The position numbers and the translations under genes are program-made. Below are positions 11,149-23,300 of a DNA stretch of 64,000 nt, piece after piece. Each line of letters opens with the position of its first letter. The first letter of the stretch is position 1. The DNA is from Caprella mutica (Eukaryota; Arthropoda; Malacostraca; Amphipoda; Caprellidae), in assembly GCA_947561585.1 (NCBI GenBank), contig CANNZV010002331.1, positions 24 to 64,023 of the forward strand, read 5' to 3'. The notes under the pieces are model-generated. The model saw nothing but the letters and a program-made list of their open reading frames with translations, was not told the DNA's origin and did not search any database.

Positions 11149-12548
11149 TCAATTCAAGTTCAAACTTATTTTTAGCTTAAGAAAATTTTAGTCAATTTTC
11201 TTATAAACTAAACATAAATTTCGATCAATTATCAGCTTCTGAACTATACGAGGTATTTCAAACACAAAAGTAAAAAGTTTGTTATAAATTTGTGAGTAGC
11301 ATTAATATACGTATGTATATATTTTAGAAACATATTATATATTAAATAAAATATGTTAAACAAAGATATATACATATGTTTATGTATGAAATATTGACTA
11401 TGTTTGTAATATTTATATATGTATTGGAGTATTTTTTTCAGAAATCATTTGACTTTTCAGTTATTTCAATTCACAGAGTAAGAGTATGATAAATAAAAAT
11501 AAATCGCAGAGTTATGTTATAGTTTGTGTGTTTTTATTTTCATCAGCAAAGTGGAGGCAGGAGTACTACCTTCCACATCACTCTTATTAATTCCATGTAC
11601 TCTACTAAAAGGTTTTAGTGAAATGAATGCCATGATCATATTATAACAAGGGAGGAGATTCTTTGTCTTCACTTTATTACTGAGGCATATTCTTAAAGTT
11701 GTACCTTGCTTTTGACAGAGCAATCAGCTACTATTGTTAAATTTAAGTCTTCGTGTTTGCACTTAGGTTTTGGTAGAAGGTATTAAGGATTTTTTGTGGA
11801 ATCAGAGTTAAACAACATTAAATTTTAAATCATTTATTTAATAATGCAGCAAACGAGAAGAGGTTAGTGTCCCAGACTGATTAGTCCTACAAGACACCAC
11901 CAGTGCTCTCTTCTCGCCTCCAACTCCAATAAAGAAAGTCGCCTATAGAAAGAAATAAGTATATAAGAAAAGATTCAAAGATAGAACATATTGCCTCAAC
12001 AAATCGTTAAGTTTTATTGTGCCAGGTAAATATTAAACGGTTAAACTTATTAATTAAAAATAAATCTTTCTATGCCTAGTTGAGGTAGTTTATAAAGGTT
12101 AAAGCAATAATTATAATTTAGGCTAACTAAAAATACCGGTATATAGAACCATTTTCGTTAGACGCTTAAATTTATTTATATGTAACAGGGCATTTATATA
12201 TGGAATTAAATATTTACTCTGGCTTTAATATATATTTATCAAGTTATTTATATGTCAATTTAAGTATATTTAGTAATTTAAAATAATTAAGATCAGATTT
12301 AAAGTATAAATATTATTTTGACGAGTTTCAATTTTTTATATTAAGATATTTTCCGGTTGGACTAAATTAACACTGAAAGAGAAATTTTGAGAAAATTTAA
12401 AGATCGCACTAGAGAAACGCCACTCAAAGTGTAACCTTACCTCAAATTTGCACATCCGAATAATCAGAGCCCTGTAGTTAAATGGTCTCTAGTATTTCGC
12501 TGGATTACCTCGACCTATTCGTCAGACGGATAGAAATTCTTGCATTAT
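11149..12548. other. unassigned DNA
   Basis: No gene recognised. A 68-codon frame on the minus strand (11517-11723) shows no motif I know. A pair of 9-base inverted arms, cgagaagag (about 11852) and ctcttctcg (about 11912), encloses a GC-richer segment, without other evidence for an RNA gene. Confidence 0.45.
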
Positions 12549-12778
12549 CCCGACCGAATGGTCAGTCGAATAGCTTAATACTTGCTGTTTAATATTGTAT
12601 CCCGACCGAATGGTCAGTCGGATAGCTTAATACTTGCTGTTTACTATTGTATCCCGACCGAATGGTCAGTCGAATAGCTTAATACTTGCTGTTTAATATT
12701 GTATCCCGACCGAATGGTCAGTCGGATAGTTTAATACTTGCTGCTTACTATTGTATCCCGACCGAATGGTCAGACGGA
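12549..12778. repeat. 52-bp minisatellite with internal hairpin
   Basis: Four full units and a partial fifth start at 12549, 12601, 12653, 12705 and 12757. Each contains cccgaccgaatggtcagtcg, in which gacc-gaat-ggtc forms a small hairpin, followed by an AT-rich half (cttaatacttgctgttta). Units alternate between two forms (cgaata and cggata), suggesting growth by a two-unit step. A diverged half unit lies just upstream near 12513. Confidence 0.9.
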
Positions 12779-12864
12779 CTATGCTCACATTGTTCCCGTA
12801 ATTCCCAGCTGACTCCACTCAATGACTCCACGCTAGCTTTAATTTTTAACACCTGAATGTGCTT

Positions 12865-13262
12865 GGGTGTAGGTCATAAGCCCCCTCGCCCCCTCGGTCA
12901 TGAGCCCCCCCGGTCAAGAGCCCCCCGGTCAAGAGCCCCCGGTCACGAGCCCCCCCCCATGTTTTTAATCCTTATTTACCTATATTATTTAATCCTTACT
13001 GACACTTTTGTAGTTCATTACTGATTAAACATAAAATATATGTATATCGTGGGGAGTGCCGCCCCCCGAACCCTCCTGCCAGGTCATTAAACAATCATGA
13101 AGTGTGCAGTACAACAAACTAGCGGATACAAAAAACTACATTAACAACTCTCTGTTATTTCTATCTAAGTAGTTCTTCATTTGTTTAACTAGGTAAATAA
13201 GGATTGAAAAATCAGGAAGGGGGGGGGGACTCATGACCTAGGGGGGCTCATGACCGTACCCC
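12865..13262 (+). mobile_element. G/C-rich foldback MITE, copy 1 (398 bp)
   Basis: The left tip gggtgtaggtcataagcccc and the complement of the right tip ggggtacggtcatgagcccc are inverted. Each arm holds tandem copies of ggtcatgagccccc. The flanks aatgtgctt (12856-12864) and agtgtgctt (13263-13271) form a 9-bp target duplication with one mismatch. A second copy, in inverse orientation and with a perfect 9-bp duplication, is at 55041-55552. The interiors share tgccaggtcattaaacaatc and cttatttaccta. Non-coding. Its G/C blocks stand out sharply from the AT-rich surroundings. Confidence 0.9.
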
Positions 13263-13500
13263 AGTGTGCTTACTGTACCTCGATGAGACCTGAACTGTCC
13301 TGGTTTGTAGTTCGAATCCCTTGATCTTAACTTCGGCGTAGTAATACATTTGTGGAGATAAATCAGTGAATTAGTTTTACATGATAAAATAGTTGAAAAT
13401 ATGGTCACACATAATAATTTTGATAACCTCCTTTCGTGCTAATTTAAATTACCTCAAAATTTAAATTATTTGAATTGGAGTTACTTTTTGAGGCGTAGTA

Positions 13501-15107
13501 TTCAAACACTGGCGGAAAAAAATGTGGGACAATTCAGTTTTTTCACCATTTCTGCAATATTTTATAATGGATTTAAATAATTTTCACACTCAATCTAGCC
13601 ACTTATAGTGTTGATAATGATATAAAATTTCATCTTAATACGTAGGATAGAAAAAAACTTATGGTTGTCAATTTTTTTCTCAAAATCACAGTGTCAATGG
13701 TGTGGGACAATGTTAGAAAAATACTATTTAAAGGCAGTTTAAAGTCAGTTTATCCACATTTCTCACTATGGCAATGAAGAATAAGTCGATTGCACCACTT
13801 TGTTTACATTTTAGCCGGTTACATCATAGCAATGGCACAAAATGACCGCCTCCTTGAAAAGAAGAATTGTACAACTTTATGAAGATAAAAATTCAGTCCG
13901 GAAGATAGCCGAGGACTTGCAGTTGTCCAAAAGTGTTGTGGGAAGAATAATAAAGGACTACTAGGAGACTGGGAAAGTTTCACTACCGAAGAAGAAGGGT
14001 AGACCGCGAAACACCACTCCTAGAGACGATAGGATCATGAGGAAAATGGCACTGAAGGATAGGTTTCAGACGGCAGCAGGTATTTCTCGTGAAATGAGTA
14101 CCTCCTACGATGTCAATGTTCCTAGTAGAACCATGTCTAGACGCCTCGGCGAAATTTGCCTCTTTGCAAGGTCATCTGCGAAGAAGCCTTTGATTAACCT
14201 CAAAAACAAGAAAGTTCGATTGAGCTTCGCCGAAGATCATGTACTCTGGACCGACCATCAATGGCAAAATGTATTTTTTTCCGAGGAAAGTAAGTTCAAT
14301 TTATTAGGATCTGACGGGAAAAAATATGTAAGAAGATTTTGTCACGAAAGATTCGATAAAAAGTGCACCAAGAAAGCAGTCAAGTTTGGTGGGGGCAGCG
14401 TAATGGTGTTCGGCATGATTTCATGGGAAGGGACGACTGATCTCGTCCGTCTAAACACCAGAGTTAATGGAAACATCTACAAGAACTTGTTACGAGATCA
14501 TGTCATCCCAATACTTAGACGTTCTGCCTGCGATTCGCCCATTTTCATGCAGGATAACGCCCCCTGCCACAATGCTAAACACGTGATGGAGTTTCTTCGG
14601 GAGCAAAATGTGGCTGTAATGGATTGGCCCCCGCAAAGTCCGGACCTAAATCCAATAGAAAACCTGTGGTCCACTTTGGGGAATAATGTGAGTACCAGGA
14701 TTCCCAACAACACTGAAGATCTTTAATTGGCTCAAACTCAAAGAAGAGAGGGCAAAAGTGTCACGAGATGATTGTCGCCGTCTCCTTCAATCCTGTGGTA
14801 GAAGGTGTGCTGCAGTCATCGATAAGGCCTTTTCACTAAATATTAATGTTAGTCTGAAATTTTTTTGTCTATATGAAGTTATTTACATTTTTGTTCACAT
14901 TGTCTCACACTTTTAGCACTGTGATTTTGAGAAAAAAAATTGACTCCACCATAAGTTTTTTTCTATCCTACGTATTAAGCTGAAATTTAATATCATTATT
15001 AACACTGTAAGTGGCTACATTGAGTGTAAAAATTATTTAAATACATTGGAAAATATTGCAGAAATGATAAAAAAAACTGAATTGTCCCACATTTTTGTCC
15101 GCTAGTT
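13501..15107 (+). mobile_element. Tc1-like DNA transposon, decayed
   Basis: Long terminal inverted repeats of about 200 bp begin with ctggcggaaaaaaatgtggg on the left (13509) and end with its near-complement on the right (about 15075-15107). Both arms share cctacgtattaa-type text and tttttctcaaaatcacagtg. Potential TA targets lie at both borders, but the left border is blurred by substitutions. The interior encodes one Tc1-type transposase, broken by a stop, a frameshift and a catalytic substitution. The right end abuts the next element. Confidence 0.9.
13842..14850 (+). pseudogene. Tc1-like DD34E transposase, inactive
   Basis: The start codon at 13842 opens a helix-turn-helix region (IVQLYEDKNSVRKIAEDLQL) that specifies DNA binding in this family. 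A TAG at 13962-13964 interrupts it after 40 codons. Reading resumes with the GRPR-like box (KKKGRPRNTTPRDD) and runs through the catalytic domain. QDNAPCH (Asp at 14553) and SPDLNPIENLW (Glu at 14658) are spaced by 34 residues, the DD34E signature of Tc1. The first catalytic acid reads FFSEESKFNL (codon 14283), Glu in place of the usual Asp. A one-base frameshift near 14722 separates the last ~40 residues (VSRDDCRRLLQSCGRRCAAV) from the main frame. Three independent lesions make this a fossil. Confidence 0.92.
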
Positions 15108-15111
15108 TATA

Positions 15112-17197
15112 TAGTAAAACGGGGCAAGAGATGAAACCTCTATTTGTAGGGTAAAAAGTGAATCTACCATAACTCACACAAATTACAATCAATTTGAACA
15201 TTCTATATCTCATTATGAAGCTACTTCTTTTATTAGGCTTATTTGTATATGTGAATGAAAAAATCTAACAATTAACAAGAATTTTACATAGCTTAATGTA
15301 TAGGTATACCAAAACAAGTTTCGTAAAACATTTTTCAAGTTTCACAAAACATGTGCTCTGAAGTTGAATTTTCTATTTGAAGGTCCAAAGTGGGATGAAA
15401 AATGAACTTTGGGATGTAACTCAACTATTGAGCTATTCTTATGCAATATAAAACAATTAGGAGAGCGGGGAGAGGTGCTCAAAGATGGGGCACTTTTTGA
15501 ACGCAAATGGGGTAAATTATGAATAAAGAATATTTTATTTTATGCCCCATGAGGTTAAAAATGAATTTATTTTTTGCCCCACAATTTATAGTAATGCGTA
15601 TATATGTACTTAGTTCTTTGAGCTGAATGTGGAAACTGCTCTGAGAACTACACTTTTTGGCAATGATATCTATTTTTTTTCTAGGTGTACATGTAGATTT
15701 GAGTAGGTACTTAAATATGAATATTTAGTAATGGTTTACAAAATATATATAAAGACATGGAATGAATCTACTATTGTAGCAGCTAAGTATGGCATGAATG
15801 TGGAATTACTCTGGAATAAGCTACAGCAACAAAAGAAGAATGAAACTAAGGTGAATGGAAAAGGTGAATGCTTGCTAAGATTGGACAGATTATTTTTTAA
15901 TAACAGACATACATACTACATATATGTAAGCAATCATACATAGAGCATGGTGTATATCTCTATATTTGCAAGGAAAGAAGTGTGATTTTATCACAAGTGC
16001 TGGAACAAACATTCGTGACCATATTTAAGAAAATTGAGAGAATGATCGTTTGCGTATCCATTACAGTCAGGTATGTTGTCTTTGAATGGTACAATTGTTT
16101 GCAACTAAGCAGCTAGGCATTTAATAAAGTAGGACAACTGCAGCTAGCTAGAAAAGCTGTAACTGCTGATCCTTTTATTATCTTTGAATATTTTGACAAA
16201 TTAGAAGAAATGATAAAAAACCTAGTTGGTGAAGATCGTCCAACTGATCCTTCAAAAAAAATAGACAATAGGCATGAAAGTCTTAAAAACAGTTATGCTT
16301 CCTACGGTGTAACAGAGAAAATATAGCTGTTCTTGAAATTAACTGCAACTGATTTTAAATGTTCATCTCAGTAACACCTCTTTGAAAACTGTGGAGCTAG
16401 CCATCTTAAGAAGATATTAACATTCTGGAACTGCCTCCTCACTGTACAGACTTGCTTTAACCCCTAGATGTTGCATGTTTTTCTCCACTTACAAAGAAGT
16501 AAGAATCTGAGTAGGAGACTTCGAGCACAAAACAGCTGCATGAGAGCATACCAGAAAGCAGGCTTTGTTAACATACTGTGTCATGTGTGGAAACAATGCC
16601 TATCAACTGATGTCAAAACTGGCTGATGTTTTGACATCAGTTACAATACAACAATGAGCCTATGATAGTTAACCAATAGGAGAATGACATTTTTGTAACA
16701 TCAAATCCTACTCCTCATCCATTCCCACCTATAAAACAGAATACACAACCTGGATATAGATAGTACTTGGACATTTGCACCACCACATAGATCAGTGTAT
16801 GATGTCCTTTATGAATTGTAAAGTTGTAGTGTCTCAATGAATTGTAATTGTAGTGCAATTCAGTCTCGAAAAGATAAATAAAAAATAAAATTATTATTTA
16901 CAATGTGTGGGGTAATAAAAAAAATTCAATTTTGGCCCCTGGGGCATAAAATGAAATTTCATTATTATCCCCATGCAATTTTTGTTTTACTCCATTTTCA
17001 CAAATTCTTGTGGTAAAAATTAACCTCCATTTTTACTTCTGTAGAAAATGTATCAAGTGTTTCAAAAAAATGTTTATTGAACTAAAATAGCACAACAACT
17101 CCGCATCTCTTGATATGTTTGTTTTGACAGTACCATTCTTGGTTTTTGAAATAGATAGATGTTTTTGAAATCTTTCATTTCTTGCCCCGCTTGACTA
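15112..17197 (+). mobile_element. pogo-like DNA transposon, decayed
   Basis: The tips are tagtaaaacggggcaagaga and, inverted, tagtcaagcggggcaagaaa. They match at about 22 of 25 positions and are bordered by TA at 15110-15111 and 17198-17199. Secondary internal motifs with ggggca / tgcccc occur at 15475-15590 and 16903-16985 in opposite orientation. The size (2.1 kb), TA target and interior transposase remnants fit pogo/Tigger elements of the Tc1-mariner superfamily. It sits head-to-tail against the Tc1-like element at 13501-15107. Confidence 0.85.
15731..16720 (+). pseudogene. pogo-like DDE transposase, heavily broken
   Basis: Fragments appear in the expected order but in different frames and with several stops. 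A possible N-terminal helix-turn-helix region has VAAKYGMN at about 15773. A middle segment reads AFNKVGQLQLARKAVTADPF and then EYFDKLEEMI (16117-16230). The most telling piece is ELPPHCTDLL, a stop at 16458-16460, then PLDVACFSPLTKK (16428-16500), which matches the 'LPPHCTHLLQPLDV.VFGPLK' hallmark of pogo/Tigger DDE_1 transposases. AYQKAGFVN (about 16549) resembles the following 'F.KAGIYP' box. The catalytic acids cannot be placed with confidence. This protein would have cut and pasted the element; it cannot be functional. Confidence 0.8.
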
Positions 17198-17199
17198 TA

Positions 17200-18619
17200 T
17201 ATATTACATATTAAGTTAATGAGTAGAAATACGAATATTTCGTAACAAGAGAAATTAAAATGTAAAATATATGAATTTTTAATAATTTTACATTATGAAG
17301 GTAATATTTTATATAGAATGTACTCGAATACTTTCTTACACAAATCTCGCTTATTATCTAACATGGTGAAAAAACAATAAGAAAATATTCATAAGCAATT
17401 ACATGTATTTCTAAATTATAAATAAATGAATATTACTTTCTCCGTTAACTGAAATTGTAAATACGGGTCAAATGATATTTAGTATAAGGTATTTAAATTA
17501 TACGTACTCCGGTATATTCTATTTACATAGAATCATTGGATAAATTTTCGTTTGAATAAGTTTGTTCGTTATAGCGGCTGTGACGTCAAACATACAACTT
17601 CACTCAGTTTCTAATTGTGAACTGACTGAACAGTTATCAGTCAACACGAAATTAATTAAATAAACTAAATGCATATTTAAATCATTTATCAACTCTTGTT
17701 ATTATTCTGTTCTTTGTGACTTTGTTCTCAACTATTTCTCGACAATGAATCAATGCAATAATAAATACTAGCAATTGACTTTATTAAGCAAAATTTAAAT
17801 CTAACAATTCAAGAAAATTATTAGAAATGCAAAAGTAATCAACCAAAATACTTATAAACAACTTTTAACATAACGGCAAATCGTATTGGTACTGTGTTTT
17901 TTTTTTGCAAAATGGGCCAACATGACAGCATGGGCTGTTAAATTGAAACCATCTTGGCCCAATATGCTGTCGATTACTCGATATGTTAATCAAGATTCAG
18001 CAATATAATGTTGATACGCTATATATTAATCAGGCTGGGTCAATATAACTATTCAATGGGACAGTTTTGCCACATTGAACCAACCTTCTCCCAAGGTAAC
18101 ATTCCATGAAAATGGAAAACCATATTATCCCTATGTAATTTCTAGGCTATTTTTCAGTCTGCCATCTCTTGCCCATCTAAAATCTAGTGCCATGTTGGCA
18201 CAATGTGTCATGGTTGCTTGCATATTAGCAATGTTTTCATAATTGAACTTATAATTAGCTATATTATTTATATATTTCAGCTCTTTAAGCTTATGACCAG
18301 TAAATAACTAGAGAGTTAATTACGATATGTTGCTAATACTCTCATAATATTCTTACTAAAGCATTTAAATATATATTGTAAGTAAATTACTGTGTTGGTA
18401 AAGTTTGATCCTATCAGTTGGTTGTAAAAATGCACTTGTGAATAAATGAATGGGCATGTGTATCCATGCTTTTTATTATTGCTCCTAATTATAATCTAGA
18501 AAATTGTAGCAACTCTAGCATCATCAATCGAGAAAATTAGCAAAGTTTTGGCTTCCATCAGAATTAGTATGAGTGATTAGGGCCTAATTAGTGTAATGGA
18601 AAGCAAGTGGTGGAGTGGA
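17200..18619. other. unassigned DNA, possible MITE remnant
   Basis: Mostly AT-rich without frames. Between about 17911 and 18225, gggccaacatgacagcatgg, ttggcccaatatgctgtcg and tgccatgttggcacaatgtg are mutually related, partly inverted motifs. They suggest a decayed inverted-repeat element without clear borders. Confidence 0.4.
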
Positions 18620-19605
18620 AAGATCTACTACCTAAGGATATGATCTACTACCTAAGGAGATAATCTACTACCTAAGGAAATGATCTACTACCTAAGGAAA
18701 TGATCTACTACCTAAGGAAATGATCTACTACCTAAGGAAATGATCTACTAACTAAGTTAATGATCTACTACCCAAGGAAATGATCTACTACCTAAGGAAA
18801 TGGTCTACTACATAAGGAAATGATCTACTACCTAAGGAAATGATCTACTACCCAAGGAAATGATCTACTACCTAAGGAAATGATCTACTACCTAAAGAAA
18901 TGATCTACTACCTAAGGAAGTGATCTATTACCTAAGGAAATGATCTACTACCTAAGGAAATGATCTACTACATAAGGAAATGATCTACTACCTAAGGAAA
19001 TGATCTACTACCTAAATAAATGATTTACTACCTAAGGAAGTGATCTATTACCTAAGGAAATGAACTACTACCTAAAAAAATGATCTACTACCTAAGGAAA
19101 TGATCTACTACCTAAGGAAATGATCTACTACCCAAGGAAATGATCTACTACCTAAGGAAATGATCTACTACCTAAATAAATGATCTACTACCTAAGGAAG
19201 TGATCTATTACCTAAGGAAATGAACTACTACCTAAAGAAATGATCTACTACATAAGGAAATGATCTACTACCTAAGGAAATGATCTACTACCCAAGGAAA
19301 TGATCTACTACCTAAGGAAATGATCTACTACCTAAGGAAATGATCTACTACATAAAGAAATGATCTACTACCTAAGGAAATGATCTACTACCTAAATAAA
19401 TGATCTACTACCTAAGGAAGTGATCTATTACCTAAGGAAATGATCTATTACCTAAAAAAAATGATCTACTACCTAAGGAAATGATCTACTACCTAAATAA
19501 ATGATCTACTACCTAAGGGAGTGATCTATTACCTAAGGAAATGATCTACTACCTAAAGAAATGATCTACTAACCAAGGAAATGATCTACTACCTAAGGAA
19601 ATATC
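18620..19605. repeat. 20-bp satellite, about 49 units
   Basis: The unit is gatctactacctaaggaaat. Variants such as cctaaataaat, aaggaagtgatctatta and gaactactacctaaa recur in the same order, showing a higher-order period of roughly nine to eleven units. Two insertions of a single A occur near 19455. It runs directly into the next array. Confidence 0.97.
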
Positions 19606-19633
19606 TTAAATATCTTATTATCTTAATAGAATA

Positions 19634-20262
19634 TTTCTCCTCATTCTCTCTTCATCTCAATCTCTCTTCATCTCATTCTCTCTTCATCTCAATCTTACTT
19701 CATCTCATTCTCTCTTCATCTCAATCTCACTTAATCTCATTCTCTCTTCATCTCAATCTCTCTTCATCTCAATCTCTCTTCATCTCATTCTCTCTTCATC
19801 TCAATATCTCTTCATCTCAATATCTCTTCATCTCATTCTCTCTTCATCTTAATCTCTCTTCATCTCATTCTCTCTTCATCTCATTCTCTCTTCATCTCAT
19901 TCTCTCTTCATCTCAATCTCACTTCATCTCATTCTCTCTTCATCTCAATCTCTCTTTATCTCAATCTCTCTTCATCTCATTCTCTCTTCATCTCAATCTC
20001 ACTTCATCTCATTCTCTCTTCATCTCATTCTCTCTTCATCTCAATCTCACTTCATCTCATTCTCTCTTCATCTCATTCTCTCTTCATATCATTCTCTCTT
20101 CATCTCAATCTCACTTCATCTCATTCTCTCTTCATCTCAATCTCTCTTCATCTCAATCTCTCTTAATCTCAATCTCTCTTAATCTCAATCTCTCTTCATC
20201 TCAATCTCTCTTCATCTCAATCTCTCTTCATCTCATTCTCTCTTCACTCTCTCATCTCAATT
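19634..20262. repeat. 16-bp pyrimidine-rich satellite, about 39 units
   Basis: Units alternate between catctcattctctctt and catctcaatctctctt. One strand is almost purely C/T/A with few G. The 48-base triple unit leaves a frame open (19581-20354 +), but the encoded string is only the repeat. I do not treat it as a protein gene. Confidence 0.95.
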
Positions 20263-20349
20263 TCTCGCTAAAATTTGCCGGTCGTTATCTCATTTTTCTT
20301 ATTCCGAGACCACCATTTTTAGTTTCTAAAAACTCTTTATTGACCTCAA

Positions 20350-23300
20350 GATAGATACTCTCTAAGATATTCTCTAGATACTCTCTAAGATATTCTCTAG
20401 ATACTCTAAGGTATTCTCTAGATACTCTCTAAGATATTCTCTAGATACTCTCTAAGATATTCTCTAGATACTCTCTAAGATATTCTCTAGATACTCTCTA
20501 AGATATTCTCTAGATACTCTAAGGTATTCTCTAGATACTCTCTAAGATATTCTCTAGATACTCTCTAAGATATTCTCTAGATACTCTCTAAGATATTCTC
20601 TAGATACTCTCTAAGATATTCTCTAGATACTCTCTAAGATATTCTCTAGATAATCTAAGGTATTCTCTAGATACTCTCTAAGATATTCTCTAGATACTCT
20701 CTAAGATATTCTCTAGATACTCTCTAAGATATTCTCTAGATACTCTAAGGTATTCTCTAGATACTCTCTAAGATATTCTCTAGATACTCTCTAAGATATT
20801 CTCTAGATACTCTCTAAGATATTCTCTAGATACTCTCTAAGATATTCTCTAGATACTCTCTAAGATATTCTCTAGATACTCTAAGGTATTCTCTAGATAC
20901 TCTCTAAGATATTCTCTAGATACTCTCTAAGATATTCTCTAGATACTCTCTAAGATATTCTCTAGATACTCTCTAAGATATTCTCTAGATACTCTCTAGA
21001 TACTCTCTAAGATATTCTCTAGATACTCTAAGGTATTCTCTAGATACTCTCTAAGATATTCTCTAGATACTCTCTAAGATATTCTCTAGATACTCTCTAA
21101 GATATTCTCTAGATACTCTAAGGTATTCTCTAGATACTCTCTAAGATATTCTCTAGATACTCTCTAAGATATTCTCTAGATACTCTAAGGTATTCTCTAG
21201 ATACTCTCTAAGATATTCTCTAGATACTCTAAGGTATTCTCTAGATACTCTCTAAGATATTCTCTAGATAATCTTTAAGATATTCTCTAGATTCTCTCTA
21301 AGATATTCTCTAGATACTCTCTAAGATATTCTCTAAATACTATCTAAGATATTCTCTAGATACTATCTAAGATATTCTCTAGATACTCACTAAGATATTC
21401 TCTAGATACTCTAAGATATTCTCTAGATACTATCTAAAATATTCTCTAAATACTATCTAAGATATTCTCTAGATACTCTCTAAGATATTCTCTAGATACT
21501 CTCTAAGATATTCTCTAGATACTCTCTAAGATATTCTCTAGATACTCTCTAAGATATTCTCTAGATACTCTAAGGTTTTCTCTAGATACTCTCTAAGATA
21601 TTCTCTAGATACTCTCTAAGATATTCTCTAGATACTCTCTAAGATATTCTCTAGATACTCTAAGGTATTCTCTAGATACTCTCTAAGATATTCTCTAGAT
21701 ACTCTCTAAGATATTCTCTAGATACTCTAAGGTATTCTCTAGATACTCTCTAAGATATTCTCTAGATACTCTAAGGTATTCTCTAGATACTCTCTAAGAT
21801 ATTCTCTAGATAATCTTTAAGATATTCTCTAGATTCTCTCTAAGATATTCTCTAGATACTCTCTAAGATATTCTCTAAATACTATCTAAGATATTCTCTA
21901 GATACTATCTAAGATATTCTCTAGATACTCACTAAGATATTCTCTAGATACTCTAAGATATTCTCTAGATACTATCTAAAATATTCTCTAAATACTATCT
22001 AAGATATTCTCTAGATACTCTCTAAGATATTCTCTAGATACTCTCTAAGATATTCTCTAGATACTCTCTAAGATATTCTCTAGATACTCTCTAAGATATT
22101 CTCTAGATAATCTTTAAGACATTCTCTAGATTCTCTCTAAGATATTCTCTAGATACTCTCTAAGATATTCTCTAAATACTATCTAAGATATTCTCTAGAT
22201 ACTATCTAAGATATTCTCTAGATACTCACTAAGATATTCTCTAGATACTCTAAGATATTCTCTAGATACTATCTAAAATATTCTCTAAATACTATCTAAG
22301 ATATTCTCTAGATACTCTCTAAGATATTCTCTAGATACTCTCTAAGATATTCTCTAGATACTCTCTAAGATATTCTCTAGATACTCTAAGGTATTCTCTA
22401 GATACTCTCTAAGATATTCTCTAGATACTCTCTAAGATATTCTCTAGATACTCTCTAAGATATTCTCTAGATACTCTAAGGTATTCTCTAGATACTCTCT
22501 AAGATATTCTCTAGATACTCTCTAAGATATTCTCTAGATACTCTAAGGTATTCTCTAGATACTCTCTAAGATATTCTCTAGATACTCTAAGGTATTCTCT
22601 TGATACTCTCTAAGATATTCTCTAGATAATCTTTAAGATATTCTCTAGATTCTCTCTAAGATATTCTCTAGATACTCTCTAAGATATTCTCTAAATACTA
22701 TCTAAGATATTCTCTAGATACTATCTAAGATATTCTCTAGATACTCACTAAGATATTCTCTAGATACTCTAAGATATTCTCTAGATACTATCTAAAATAT
22801 TCTCTAAATACTATCTAAGATATTCTCTAGATACTCTAAGGTATTCTCTAGATACTCTCTAAGATATTCTCTAGATACTCTCTAAGATATTCTCTAGATA
22901 CTCTCTAAGATATTCTCTAGATACTCTCTAAGATATTCTCTAGATACTCTCTAAGATATTCTCTAGATACTCTAAGGTATTCTCTAGATACTCTCTAAGA
23001 TATTCTCTAGATACTCTCTAAGATATTCTCTAGATACTCTCTAAGATATTCTCTAGATACTCTCTAAGATATTCTCTAGATACTCTCTAAGATATTCTCT
23101 AGATACTCTAAGGTATTCTCTAGATACTCTCTAAGATATTCTCTAGATACTCTCTAAGATATTCTCTAGATACTCTCTAAGATATTCTCTAGATACTCTA
23201 AGGTATTCTCTAGATACTCTCTAAGATATTCTCTAGATATTCTCTAAGATATTCTCTAGATACTCTAAGGTATTCTCTAGATACTCTCTAAGATATTCTC

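Noticed and set aside
11517..11723. 68-codon minus-strand frame as a gene fragment
   Set aside because: No known motif, splice pattern or repeat relation; length is within chance.
12549..12778. CRISPR-like array with palindromic repeats
   Set aside because: The intervening bases are the same in every unit, so this is a plain 52-bp minisatellite.
19581..20354. 257-codon Ser/Leu-rich frame
   Set aside because: It is a 16-bp pyrimidine-rich satellite; three units make 48 bases and keep the frame open by arithmetic.
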